Below, one piece after another: positions 1 through 12,600 of a stretch of DNA of 64,000 nt. The DNA is from Xylogone sp. PMI_703 (Eukaryota; Ascomycota; Leotiomycetes), in contig JAJTUQ010000001.1 in the NCBI GenBank assembly GCA_021399445.1, forward strand, positions 7,626,001 through 7,690,000. The letters run 5' to 3'. The first letter of the stretch is position 1, and each line of letters begins with the position of its first letter. A program made the translations under genes and the position numbers. Below the pieces are notes generated by a model. That model saw only the letters and a list, made by a program, of their open reading frames with translations. It made no database searches and was not told where the DNA came from.

Positions 1-2
1 GG

Positions 3-2051
3 CGTGATGCTGAGCCCTCATCGCAGGTTCAGCTAGAACAAGTTCGGGTGTCGACTTACAAGCCCCAAAATACTGGGCCCTATCCAGTAGACGCTCCAAA
101 ACTCAATACCGTCCGCTTTACTCCTGCTCAGGTTAATGCAATAATCTCAGGGACGCAACCTGGTCTGACAGTTATCGTTGGGCCTCCAGGGACGGGGAAA
201 ACCGATGTAGCAACCCAGATCATCAATAATCTATACCACAACTTTCCAAATCAGCGTACTCTACTTATCGCCCATAGCAATCAAGCTCTAAATCAGTTAT
301 TTCAGAAGATAGTTGCACTGGATATTGATGAGCGCCATCTATTACGGCTCGGTCATGGTGAAGAAGATCTCGATACGGAGGCTAATTTCAGCAAACACGG
401 CCGCGTCGAGTCGTTTCTGGAGAATCGAGACATGTATTTAAGGGAGGTTGACCGTCTTGCCACGAATTTTGGGGCTCCCGGTGCCCATGGCAGCTCAGCT
501 GAAACGGCAGGATACTTCAACTCAGTTTATGTAATACCGGCATGGACCAGGTTCCAGGACGTCGCAAAATCTCCAGAATCAACTGTGGAGGCCATTATTC
601 AAGCCTTTCCGTTCCATCACTACTTTTCCAATGCCCCTCAACCTTTGTTCCCTCCAGATGCTGACAGGGAAACCATCCTAGATATAGCAAATGGCTGCTA
701 TTACCACATTAGAAAGATCTTTGTTGAACTTGAAGATGTTAGACCCTTTGAAATACTCCGACGTGATCGTGATAAGGCAAACTATCTTCTCACCAATGAG
801 GCTCGAATAATTGCTATGACATCCACTCACGCAGCAATGAGAAGACGGGAAATAGCATCTTTGGGTTTTCATTATGACAATGTTATAATGGAGGAGGCAG
901 CACAAATTACTGAAATTGAGAATTTCATACCACTTGCAATGCAAAATCTGAAGAATGGAGAAACACCACTGCAAAGAGTGGTCCTCTGTGGTGACCATTT
1001 TCAGAACTCGCCCGTCATTCAGAATCTCGCATTTCGCCAGTATGCAAATCTAGAACAATCACTCTTTGCTCGACTTATCCGTCTAGGTGTTCCTTCAATC
1101 AATCTTGATCAACAAGGTCGAGCGCGTCCTTCCTTAGCGTCTCTCTATCAATGGCGGTATCAAAACCTGGGAAATCTTCCTTTCGTGTATACATCTCCTG
1201 AATTCCAAACTGCAAACGCAGGTTTCAAGTACGACTTCCAGTTTATTCAGGTTCCCGATTACAAAGGCCGAGGAGAATCAGAACCTACACCACATTTCAT
1301 TCAAAATCTTGGAGAAGCAGAATATGCTGCTGCGATATACCAATACATGCGGCTTCTAGGGTACCCAGCTTCCAAGATTAGCATTCTGACAACATATGCT
1401 GGACAGCGCGCTCTTATTAAAGACGTGTTAGCCCATAGATGTGCTAAGAACCCTCTCTTTGGTCTCCCTAAAATCGTCACCACGGTAGATAAATACCAGG
1501 GCGAGCAAAATGACTGTATGTATTTTCCAATATTCCCGTGCATCTAGCATCCAAACTGACGTCCTTTTCTAGATATTATCCTTTCACTAACCCGTACCTC
1601 ACGTGTTGGTTACCTTCGTGATATACGCCGCCTTACAGTGGCCCTTTCACGCGCTAGACTTGGCCTCTATATCCTAGGACGACGGGAGGTATTCGAATCG
1701 TGTTTAGAACTTCGTCAAGCTTTCGAGATCCTACTACAGAGACCAGATAAGCTCATGCTCGTTACAGGAGAACTCTGGCCTAGTAGAAGGATTCTGGCTG
1801 AAGAGGAAGGCAACGCTGTTCCAGGAGAAACACAGATGGAGGGCGTAGAGCACCTAGGGCAGTATGTGTATGAGATGACGAACGCAAAAGTTATGCAGCT
1901 GAGGGCAGAAATGGGGTTGGCACCAGATGCACCTCTTCCACTTCAGAATGCTGGGGCAATGGAAATTCAAGATGAGGTTGAAGGCGCATATTACTCAGAA
2001 GAGGACGTAGAAGAGGAAGTCAAGGAAGGATTCGAAGCCGAGGAGCAGTAA
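3..2051 (+). CDS. Intron-binding protein Aquarius / Cwf11, SF1 helicase (3' part)
   Basis: Aquarius-family RNA helicase of the spliceosome, which contacts the intron upstream of the branch site. The window opens inside the gene: the frame is open from base 3 with no start codon, so the N-terminal armadillo-like region is missing. Exons are 3..1515 and 1573..2051; the 57-bp intron joins ...GEQND to YIILSLTRT in frame. Visible helicase motifs are Walker A GPPGTGKT (near window residue 60), SNQALNQLF, a degenerate DExx box EEAAQ, GDHFQNSP, and motif VI VALSRARLGLY in exon 2. The motif HLLRLGHGEE is characteristic of Aquarius as opposed to other UPF1-like helicases. An acidic tail of about 70 residues ends the protein. 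No introns apart from the one at 1516-1572 were needed. Confidence 0.95.
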
Positions 2052-4170
2052 TACTATTGTCGTTATACGCAGGGGACGATCAGGCATTATCTCACGGGGC
2101 GTTCTTCATCGGAAGTGTATATTTCCTGGACGATAGGAGTAGTCTTCCAGTTTTTGTGTATATGTTAACGACCCAGCAGCTGATGAAAATCTTACAAATT
2201 CTATAATGATATCATCCAATCCCTAATTCTTTTCGACCTCCTGATGTTACTCTCATGAGTCCTACCATAACGAAATCAATGGCGTGAAACAGCATGCATA
2301 GATGTCAACAGTAGAAACGTTCCACAAGTCAATGTGGAGCCTGATGAAACTATTGTAAGAAGTTTTAGCACAGACTCCACGAAATTATCTCATCCATCTA
2401 TCCATCCGTCCGTACGAGTAACTAATCTCACCCACGAATCCGTACATCCACAACCTTAAACAGTGTTCCTCGCCTCGGAAACTTGATCGCCTCGTGTTTC
2501 CCGTCCCTGTAAGCAACACAGAATGAATCAGATCAACCCTTGTTCCTGTCCCGATAATCGTCTGATGAATATCCGACAATGGCCCTATTCTCTAGATCTA
2601 GATGCATGCTTTATTGGCGTATTAGTCAGTTTTAGATGCCTGGCTTTTTATCTATGCACTGGAGCAGCTAGGTACTGTAGCTACCTACCTCCCTTCCTTC
2701 ATGCATCTAGTGTTCACACTGGGCTTTTTCCATTTATATTATAGAGGTATATATCGGGAATACAAGGATGGGCCGTTCTGAGAGCGGCAGCACTTATCTA
2801 GCATACCACCGTACGATCACAATAAACCACTACGAGCCATTAAATCGTGATTTCCTCCGCACGTAAGCAGAGCCAGACGCGAAAATGAATAGAAAAAGCA
2901 ATTACTCTTGGAGCCGGTCCTGGTTATTAAGCTTCGTCAAAACCAGGATGTCATTGTTAACTATCGCCTATCGTCTTACATATCAGGTATTATCTTAGTT
3001 TGCTATATAGCAGTACATGGGTCGTCTTAGCATGACTTTCAGGCTTTCAGCGTGTAAAATTGCAGTTTCATCTCCTCATTCTGGGCTTCTGGATTCCGGG
3101 TTGGAACCCATGGTCACCTGTTTTCCATACCTTTTTTCCCTCTTCTGAATTACAAGCGTGGAAGTTTTTGTCCAACTTGAACCGTATGGTACGGTACCTG
3201 CAGCCAAATTACTTGCTGTACTAGAGAATCTTCGCGGCTAGAGTTGGGTGTCAAATATATTGAGGTGCATAGGCGATTCGGAAGCATCTACAAGGGATCC
3301 GTATTTCGATACGTCGTAGCCTGTAGGGTTATTGGAACACAAGTACACACATACCTTCCCCGGAATACATCCTCGTCAGATCCGAGATTGTCACGGCAGC
3401 TACCCGTTTCTTGATTTTTTGGATCCGATGCAGCTCGGTATTGGCGTTTATTGAAAGCGTATTATCTGTATGTACGCAACCGTAGGAAAGATCTACAATC
3501 ATTTCCTTATTGAGTTTTCGTACAAGCTTGCCTTGTGTGAACAAGAATGAAAGTTGCAACCTACTAAAGAGAACCGGGGAGTAGAAGATAACCGTAATAG
3601 GAGAGTTTAAGATAAACCAGATATCTCAACCTTCTAGATCGCACGTGCAAAATAACGTAGCTAAAATAAAATCCATGTCCTTTCAATGCAGGAGCATAAA
3701 CTTTGGGATGTATGTAATATTGGTTTTATTGCTGGTTCAACGTGGGATCTTAGTGAGATGGGCTTTCCTTTGAGCCTTAAAAGACGATCTTATCGGCCTC
3801 CGAAAGTATGACAAAATTGGCCATGCACGACACACTTGTCTGGATCGCTCTTACCACACCTGGCATTCGCTAACCCTACCTTTTGGAGGATTTGGGTGCA
3901 AAATACAGCCCGTACACTGTCTGGCTATGTAAAGACGCCATCTGGATCCAGGCACAAGCCAAGATGTAGTCAGCTCACCTTTATCAGCCCAATACCACAC
4001 TGCACATGCGTAAAATGTATCCGATAATACCATACTCGGAAATATCTCATGGATGTAGGTTGATCATTAAGGATTCTTCACTTGGAGCCGAATTAAGATG
4101 ACACGAGTCCAGAGTAAGCAATGCCAGAATCCACTGCGCTTAGGACAACATCACCAAATATCGATAAGGC
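2052..4170. other. Intergenic, no gene seen
   Basis: AT-balanced sequence downstream of the Aquarius gene. Open frames here are at most 76 codons, with no recognisable motif, splice-joined partner or coding-like composition. A TCCATCTATCCATCCGTCCG-like run lies near 2394-2414. I see no RNA gene. Confidence 0.6.
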
Positions 4171-4807
4171 TTACTGCCCATGAGTCATGCTATTCTTAAA
4201 TCTACTGCGGTGTGACAAGTATGGTCTCCCCATTCTGATTCGCACAAGGGCCATAATAGCACCCAACTTGACAACGGAAGCGGCGGTGTCACAATCAGCA
4301 TGACAGACCACGTCTTCGTTCGGCATCTGGTGAAGTTCTCCGGCCTCGAGATCGAGAGTTGTGGCAAATCCGGATACCATTGCACAAAGAGCTTGGGAAT
4401 TGAGAGATTCGTCCAGACCGGGCGTTCTAGGCTTGCCTATCATTACCGCAAGAGACTCGCAAAGCACATTTACACCCCGCATATTCTCTTCCCCTCCTTC
4501 CAAGCCGGCATCATGAATTAGAGTTTTGGTGTGAGCCGGGAGGCACACCGCTTTCAGCAGCCAGGCAGTTTATCCGTAAGGCCACATCGAGGCAGAAGCG
4601 TATCGCAAGTCTCAGCTGTTCCTGTACAGGCAAAAATGAAGATAGCGTGCCGAAGATGGAGGTGACACCGATACCTGGTACAGTAGTCCAGAGCTGTGGA
4701 GCATGGGTTTCCAGATGGTCCGAAGTAGAGAGATTACCCCTCTCTTGGCAAGCCTGGTAAGTTTCTGGTTTCCTCGACGTTGATTCTAGGTTTTCGGTCC
4801 GGGGCAC
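4171..4807 (-). pseudogene. Possible decayed reading frame, two overlapping minus-strand segments
   Basis: Two minus-strand open stretches, 4511..4807 and 4171..4548, overlap in different frames. The upstream frame reads through QLRLAIRFCLDVALRIN before its stop; the downstream frame continues for about 125 codons starting VCLPAHTKTL. No intron with plausible signals joins them, so a single-base frame change near 4520-4560 would be needed to read them as one protein. I do not recognise a family, and Zn-cluster regulator tails or plain chance are both possible. Composition is more protein-like than in the surrounding ORFs, but support is weak. Confidence 0.18.
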
Positions 4808-7800
4808 AAGCTCACGATCGAGTGAACCGTGGGAAAGCTAAGTGGTTTGGGTGTACAGAGGATGGAGAGTAGGAAATAGTTTGGGGAAGCTCGCCCTCGA
4901 TGTTCCTAGTGCCGTCATCCAGGCACATAAGGTTGGAAAGCTCCAATGAGTTTGCTGTTGGAGTTGATCATATCAAGCCACAGTAATATCGAGTATATTG
5001 GGGTTGGCTTGCGAAAGTGCCGAGCAGAGATGCGGCCGCGTACTCTGGTTGGAGGACCGCCCTCTTTCTCTTCGGAGCTATTAAGCGTTCGCCCGTCGCC
5101 GGCATCCGTATTGAGGCTGTATGGGGAAATGGGACAAGCTCCAAGGTGCAGATTCTTCAAGTGCACGAGGCCTCCGAGAAGGCACACCAGAAGTATGGGC
5201 CGGACCTTTTCATGGAGCCCACTGCGTCCACTTTGCGCCTTCTTACGGTCCAGTACAGTACTAGGTAACGTCCACGGCACTCGGGAGAAGAAGATATACC
5301 AATGCGCACGTTGTCACTCGCGCTAGTTCAACGCTGCGAGGATAACGGTTGCTGGTGGAGGTGGTGGCAGCAGCATCAAAGGAATGTAACATCGACTCGA
5401 GGGCCTCAACTCTCTTCTGAGACATTCGAAGGGATATAACGGGGAGATACAATGCCGTGGGCAACCACCACAGTACAGCACTGTAGTACAGCTCGCACTC
5501 GTACACTGTACGCGTGCACGACAAAGGATGGTTAAGTTTGGAGGGAGACTTTTACCGATACCGAGACGACGAGAGTGCACGGGACTGCTGGGATGGTAGT
5601 ATGCCGGATAAATGACATGGCTGTACTTGGTTGCACCGTGCAATTGTACAGTCGCATTCGTGGCGTTGTGCACCGGAAGGGATCGACGACATTCAGCGCG
5701 TACGAAGCTGCAAAGTGAGATGGTCAGGGCCAGGAACTGGGGGTCTCCGCGCTGGGTTTTGCGGGGGGTTCGCTCAAGGCTTGTGGTGCTGCAGAAGATT
5801 TCAGATGAGGCATCAAAAGACCACCGCCACCAACCTTCACGACGATACATTTCCTCTTTCACCGTGCTCTAGATCCGACGTACACAATGTTCTGTTCCTG
5901 CGGGACGCCACTAACACCTCTCTGGCAACTGCTGAGCTGCTCGAGCTGCTGTACAATGCTGGATGCAGAGCATTGCTGGGGCACCCTGATAGACTGCATC
6001 GCGGCGGATGCCCAGGACCGACTAGCCAGATAGGAAGGCAACTTCACCACTAGCCACAGACTCACGCCGAGAAAACTGCTGGATTGGGATGATCTGCAAA
6101 GCAATGTGGTATTGGACTTGGTACTGTGCAGTGCCGTACTTTTGTGTCCGGTACCGTACACTGCGAATGCGAGGACTATTTACAGTATGCCAAGCCCGAG
6201 CTGGAATGCGTTGAACGCGCTAAAGAGGCCAAATTTTCTTGAGGAAGCTTACATCTCTCGGAGTGTCGTGTCAAATCCATCAGCAAGAGAGGTATTATTG
6301 CAGGTTTGAATAATGACGCCGACGTTGGCATTGCTGCCAATTGATGTCATCCCGTCTCCAGTGTCCAGGTATCCGGCTGTGGACGAGGGTAGTTCGCTGG
6401 GAAGGACAGGATTGATATCTTCTAGCTTGGGGTGGACGGCCTTTCTCTACCTGGTACGCCGACTTCTGTGTGCGACCTGGCACAGTTGCGTGCTGTAGGT
6501 GCATCTACAATATCAGCTTCTCATCTCTTCTAAGCAAAACCAAGGGTGCAGCGTTGCTGCCCATCCACCACCCATAGCAGAGGAAATAAAGGAAGCAACC
6601 AGCAACCAGCAGACATGCTAAACGTGGAACTCAAATTCCAAGTTGGTGCAGCGCGCAGTGGGATCAGGACTGCGCGATTCCAGCGACCTAGGGCAGGTGC
6701 ATGACGGAGGTATTGAGATCTAGAACCAGGGGCGCGAGCGAAGTTACTCGCATCGATGAACCCATTGCAAGGAGCTATCGCCATATCTTGGACCGCGTGT
6801 GTGGAATGGGAGAGATCCAGTGGTGCGCAGGATCGACAGGTGTCTGTGTCCTTGGATGACAGATCGAGACCACTGTGGACACAAAGGAGATGCCTGCGCG
6901 TCTCGATTCAAGTCCTGTCCTGTCCTGGACGAGACGCCGGTGTGTTCGGAGCGATAAGCAACATGATGAGGCAGCGCGTAAGCATTTTGCATCTGGGAAG
7001 TAACGTACACGGGTACGGAAGACGGTCATGGTACGACGAGTACATCCATACCAGAGCAGTCTGGCTCTTTTCAACGCCGAATGCACGAAGGAGTGGCCAC
7101 CATTGTCCCGGAGGATTTGCCTGCTATTATTCTCAACGTTCCCGCCGGCATTTCAAGGCCCATAAGCACCACCCAACAGTGCCGTCGCCTGTGCTCGAGG
7201 CTAAGCAAAAAGATCCCTAAAAAAAAGCAAAGATGGGGTCGTTGCTGCCAGACTAAGGTTAACACAGCGGCCGGTTCCGCCTCGATACCACGTTGTAATT
7301 TAGCACCAAAGCGCTGAAAGGGTTGGGCGATTTTAGGGTACGACCGGTATTCTATGGTGTACACAGTACACAGTACACTGTACGCAGCATGGCTGTAGGG
7401 TACCAGCACTGTGCGTGGTGCACTCACCAGGAACCCAAGATGTCATCATCCCGTGGCTGTCAAGCACTTTCTTACTGTGGCATTCCACCCCACGTGTTTA
7501 TCATCTTGCCTGGATTCATCGCTGTCCTGCCAAGGGAGAGCTACGGGTACGAATGTGGTAAGTAAACTGTACAGCAGGCCTAACGATAGCGAGAGGGCGT
7601 ACGGTAGGGTAACTCTAAGCTACCATGTACTGTGCACAGCACTGTACTTAGAAGGACGGCAGGGTGTAGGGTATCGCTGTTGCAGCGCTGTCTCCAGTAT
7701 TCATTCCCACGTTCGCCACGCAAGCATGGGCCTGCAGCTCAGTAACCTTAACGGTTTACCGTCGCCCCATTCCTCGGCCCCGTGTGCTGATGGCTCGCGG

Positions 7801-9000
7801 TCCGGGGTGCTGTCACCACCAGACGGGGTCGCTGGTCATTGGCCCGTTCCAACCGTCCAGGAGCACGATGGCCAGCACGCCTCTGGCAGGCTCGCAGGGT
7901 ACTACTGTACTGGGAAGTCACCATGGACCGCAACAGAAAGACCACGCCTATTGCGCTCTGATTACCCCACGAGGATAGACATAGGTACTCGGCACCCTAT
8001 GGACCGTTTTGCTCGAGCTTACCTTCCCTATATCTCCGTATTTATCACAACGCTTCTGCAGTGGCGGCTGCATTGGGAGGCTTTCCACTGCCTCAAGTGT
8101 GCCCCTTTCGCCATTCTCTCCTACGATATGGCGGCTCTCCACTCGATCCGGAATCCGTGTTTCATCTAGCACGGGATTAGATGTTGGTACTATACGGTAC
8201 CTGCGTCAATCTTTGCTGCTGTAACGAATCCTCGGATCGTACGGCAGATGGTGCGTGCGTGCCTCTCGGGGGCTCACCTGCTCGCCCCTTCATCATTTTC
8301 TCTCCTTGCTTCGCTCTTCTTTCTTTTTCTTCCCCCTTATCACCTATAGCCCAGGGACAGCACCTAGTACACTACAGTACAGTAGATGCTGCACTGTGCA
8401 ACAAACCCCACGCGCTGCTTGTACGACCACCGATCATGCCTGACTCGTCCATCATCACTGCAATCCCCGCAGGTTGCAGCGTGCAACGTGCCAGAATCCC
8501 AAGTTTAGCTTCTCAACAGGGCCTTGATCGCAATACGAGCGAAATATGAAGAGAGGCAGAGCTATTTTTGTTGTTCTACCAGAGCTATGCCGTAGAGTAC
8601 TTGGACCTTTTCCCAGCTTAGTGGATTTCAGAGGGCGTAGTAGCCTGTCAGCATCGCTCCGGCGGGACGCCAACGGGCATCTGTGGATATCCGCATCCAT
8701 ACGGACATATTCCGCGTGCTAGACGTAATCACTACAGTTAGAGCCTCAGCCGAACCTACGATACGGTAATCAGACACCTCCCTTCTGATGGTTTGCTCTC
8801 GGGTGTTCTGTCACGTCGAGATTCCTTCTGGTACGTCTCAGCCTTACCAGCGATAGTGTAGATTGATTGCTGCACGCGCAGGACCAAAGTCGAAGAAGAT
8901 CACGCACGGGAGCGAAGAGGCTCAATCTTCTCGAACGAAATAGTGGGCTGCGTGTTGGACCCAACATGCATTTCCTTTCCGGATGTTGGTACAACACGCT
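4808..9000. other. Gene-poor stretch, first part, with GTAC-rich words
   Basis: No convincing gene. Long but featureless frames (for example about 180 codons on minus at 5323-5862 and 252 codons on plus at 7411-8169) lack domains, run over each other on both strands and are rich in Arg, Ser, Cys and His, as chance ORFs in GC-rich DNA are. Clusters of words built on GTAC/AGTAC occur near 5470-5520, 6115-6165, 7355-7400, 7630-7645 and 8365-8385. Function unknown; probably regulatory or filler sequence upstream of the homeobox gene. Confidence 0.5.
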
Positions 9001-10211
9001 CAGGCACCTGCTCGCCAAAATCCCGGTGGCAGATCAGATCGCGCGAGTGGCTGGCGGCGGGGCCGCTGGCAAGTCTGATCTCAAGGGAACTTGCCCCTGG
9101 ACCAGAAAAACGTGCCGCAGAATCTGGCTGGGACTGCAACTTGAGGCCCTTGGGGAAATGAGCACAGGGACAGCGAGACTTCTGACACGACAAGCGTACG
9201 ACCTACCGTAGGTACCGCACCGTATGTACCTACTCCGTACAGTACTTGCACAGTACGGTACAAGTACCTTACAGCACGGTACAGGCGCAGGTCCTTGCTG
9301 CAGCACCTAGGTCCTCGATCCAGCCGCTACTTGAGTCAGTAATAATGGCTACAATAAAACAATCATACACAGTACACGCAACCGACCATCCTCGATGCCC
9401 TCGTCGTGTTTATGGGCAGACCTTGCCAGACCACTCCTCAGCAGGCGTGGGCTCTTTGAGGGCGGTCATTTCGCGCGCTGCACGCCATACTGCAATCGCT
9501 CCCCAGGCAGCTTCAAAACCTACCGGTAAATCCTCCTGCTCTCCTGCTGCGTATATCACCCGGGACGGATATTCAGGCACTTGGCCTTTGAAGAGGGGCG
9601 ACAGATGCACAACGATGACGGCCTCCGTACCGCCGGACCGGACACGTATGAAAGCAGGACACAGAACCTGTTGCAGTTCCATCATTCCATGACATCCTCG
9701 ACAGTGCTCAAATTCCAAGGTACTGACCCGCCCCAGAGAGATTCCCTCTTGGCCGCACCCAAGGGGTTCCGATGGGATGAGATAGGTCGTCCTCAGCGAA
9801 ACCAGAATATCGCCTTGTCCTGGGCAGTGTTACTTGTAACGGCAGCCAGCATCGCAAGGGCATGGCAGGGCAGGCCGAGGCTAGGCAGGGCATGGGACTT
9901 GTAGGATTCATGTACAGCACTGCGCTGTAAGTACTCCGTATGAAGGCTTAGGGTTCGACAGGACTTGTGCAACGGTAGGAAGGCACGGTAGTACGTTGCA
10001 CGCATGACACAAGGAGGTTATTTTGTCGGGACCCTCCTATCGTCATGGCAGGATGTCGGCGGATTCACGCCACGCAAGCACGGACTTCTCCTTTGCGCCC
10101 AGGCCCCTGCTCCCTCGTCGGCATGGGCGGCCAGGGGTAAAGCCCGATCGAAAACTTATGGAACTTTAAGTAGCGCTTCCTCGCGGATTATCTGCATTAT
10201 TACGGAATCAT

Positions 10212-10249
10212 TGGTGGTGGTGGTGTGTGTGCGTGCGTGTGTGTGTGTG
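10212..10249. repeat. GGT/GT microsatellite
   Basis: A run of GGT units passes into GT/GC dinucleotides ending in GTGTGTGTGTGA. Simple-sequence repeat in non-coding DNA. Confidence 0.85.
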
Positions 10250-10323
10250 ACAGGATTATGCTCGACATTGGTCACCCTTATGGATAGGTAAGCATCGATG
10301 ATGATGGGCTGCTTATTCTTAGA

Positions 10324-10350
10324 TACAGTACAGTACAGTACAGTACAGTA
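10324..10350. repeat. Tandem TACAG pentamer, five copies
   Basis: Five perfect head-to-tail TACAG units plus TA. The unit contains the GTAC word (read as AGTAC) that is scattered through the flanking gene-poor DNA, so it may be either a source or a local expansion of that word. Confidence 0.9.
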
Positions 10351-11423
10351 AAACGGTAGTACAGAATGGCCTGCGACTCGCCTGGGCCCTGGACCGGGCT
10401 GGAGCCTTAGGCGCGCGAACCATCAACGACATGCTCACGCGCAATCATCGTCCAGCGCGCTGTACCGACTCTCCTGCAACAGGAGCACAATGGGACTCAT
10501 TCGGTCCAGCTCTGCACTCGCTCTTGCCACCCCTCAGCTTGGCCCCGAGTCGAGGGACAGCAATGGCTTCACTACGGCCGGGAGAATTGCAGTCTGAATC
10601 GGCCGTGGGCGGTGGTGTCCCCTGGCCATGTGAAACCCCCCAGGGCCGCGGCCTTGCTGGCTGACCTGCCCACCTTACCCGCAGCCCCCGAAAATTTCGC
10701 AGAGACCAGCTTTCTGGCGGCAACCCTACTCTTTCCCACGCTGCCTGTCTGCTCCGCTGTTGCAGTCCAGCATGGTGTCTCCAGCGCAAGCGACCTACCG
10801 GACGGTAGCTTCAGGCACCCCGGCAGCGGTTGTACTGTACTTGTACTGTACAGTACGGGTGTGGAATTTGGTACGCTACTGAGCGGTATGGTACAAGGGC
10901 ACATTCCAGACAGCTGGCAAGGAAGATCTCCTGGCCGGGATGAGCACGAGTGCTGATGCGCAAGAGCATTCCCATGATTTCCGATTTCCACGATGGAGGG
11001 GCCGAAAGCACGATCCAGGGCCAAGATGTCAGGGCCAGGGCCAGGGCAAGATACCGAAATACCATCGAGGAGAGTACAGTGACAGGGCATGACAGGGCAG
11101 GACGAGGCGTCATCAAACCCGAGGGAAGTTTGGACGATTTGTGTGGCATGTGGCAGGTACAGCATCATGAGTACTGTACCGTACATGAGGGGAAACCTAA
11201 AGCTTGAAGAGAGAGAGAGGGGCCGCGACGGGTGTTGAAGAGAGGCGAGAGGCGAGAGGCACGGTTGCAAGAGATCAAGCCCGATCTGGCCTACCCGCTC
11301 GGTTGAGGCCGTCACGGTGTCGCGCACCGGTGCAGTGCAGAATGGGGATGGGCCTGCAGAGAGTAGTAGTGCAGAGGGAAGAGACAGCGAGCATGTACTT
11401 GCTGCGCTCGCTGTGGTACTTGC

Positions 11424-11450
11424 AGTCCAGTCCAGTCCAGTCCAGTCCAG
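11424..11450. repeat. Tandem AGTCC pentamer, five copies
   Basis: Five perfect AGTCC units plus AG, immediately followed by a GTACCGTACAGTA cluster. It has the same period and copy number as the TACAG array about 1.1 kb upstream. Confidence 0.9.
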
Positions 11451-12394
11451 TAGAGTACCGTACAGTAACCACAGTCGCAGTACAGTACCCGCAAACAGAA
11501 GAAGCCCTGAGTCTCGTGCAGGCCCTGGGGGTGGTGGCTTGCGGGAGCGGGGCGGTGATTGGGCAGCAGCGTCTTAACCTTCCTGGGCATGGCAACGGCT
11601 ATGCGTCGACCCGTCGACTCAGCATCCTCCAATGCCCGGGGACCAATCGTATCCGGATTGACCTGCCCAGGCGCGATCTCTTCTCTCCGCTCTCGGTTTG
11701 CTCGCCAACCGTCACCCCAAGCGGCCCAGCCAGCGCCGTCTCTCCTTCTCTCACGCCTGGTCTCTCTCTCTCACGCCCTCTTTCTCTTGTTCTTTTCTCT
11801 CTCCTGTCCCACCTACCCGCGGGACCCTCTTTTCACGCCGCACCAACCGTCGGGTCCTGTGCGCTTTGCCATTCTTCTTGCTGACCCTAATAAACATCCG
11901 TTGTATTGTAAGTACGCTATACTGTTGTATTGGGTGCTGTACTATTACTGTACTATTACCACACTACGGTATGAGTACGGTACGGTACGGGTACATAGTC
12001 CTACATAGTCCCCATGGGCACCCCCAGCTAGCCCACATTCCTCCCATCTCCCATCGTGCGCACTGGGTGTGTTCCATCCTCCATCCTCACCATCACCATC
12101 GGATGATTGCGCCGGGCCCTGGGGACCTCCAGGCACCCCCGGTCTGCAGCTGGGTGCTGGCGACTTGCTCCTTCCTCCTTGCTGCTTCTCCTTCTGCTCC
12201 TGGCAGCATGCTCCTGGACGCCCCTTCTCTCCGTCCTACGCTGCACTAGGCCGGAACGGGGTGGTCCCAGATCAGACTGAGCGGGCTGGATGATTGGCCC
12301 ACTCAACCACCCGCTCTTCCACGGTAAGTCTTGCGGCCTTCCCTTCCACCCCCTCGAGGCCCCCAGGGCTGCTCTCCAGCGCGCTTTCATGCTG

Positions 12395-12475
12395 TGTGTG
12401 TGTTCTGTGTGTGCTGGGTGCTGGGTGCTGGATGCTGGTGCTGCTCCTGCTCCTGCTCCGGCTGCTGCGCTGCTC
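12395..12475. repeat. TG-rich then GCTGG/CTGCTCC low-complexity tract
   Basis: TGTGTG runs pass into GGTGCTG units and then TGCTCC/CTGCTG units. Simple-sequence DNA; the Leu/Cys/Ala-rich frames over it are artefacts of the repeat. Confidence 0.7.
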
Positions 12476-12600
12476 AGACTTGCAGCAACCTTCTTTGCCA
12501 TGGCGACTTTCGGGCCTCTCTCAGGTCCCCTTCTGGCACATGGCACATGGCACTACCACTGTAATCATTGACCCGGTGCAATCAGCTGGCCTGGCTGCTC

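Larger units (their letters stand above)
9001..12600. other. Gene-poor stretch, second part, densest GTAC words and microsatellites
   Basis: Overlapping plus/minus frames up to about 250 codons show no family motif and are rejected as chance. GTAC-based words cluster near 9210-9285, 10324-10366, 10828-10880, 11150-11185, 11450-11490 and 11910-11995. Pentamer, GT and CTG/CTCC repeats are listed separately. A long CT-rich tract spans about 11675-11800. A GGTAAGTCT donor-like site at 12323 could belong to a leader intron of the homeobox gene, but I could not pair it with confidence. Confidence 0.5.

Noticed and set aside
5323..5862. 179-codon minus-strand frame
   Set aside because: Low-complexity Ser/Arg/Cys/Pro composition, no recognisable motif.
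7411..8169. 252-codon plus-strand frame
   Set aside because: No domain, overlapped by minus frames, rich in Arg/Ser/His/Cys as expected of chance ORFs, and crossed by GTAC clusters.
10572..11327. 251-codon minus-strand frame and overlapping plus frames
   Set aside because: Both strands are equally open in this GC-rich repeat-bearing DNA; no motif, start context or splice partner.
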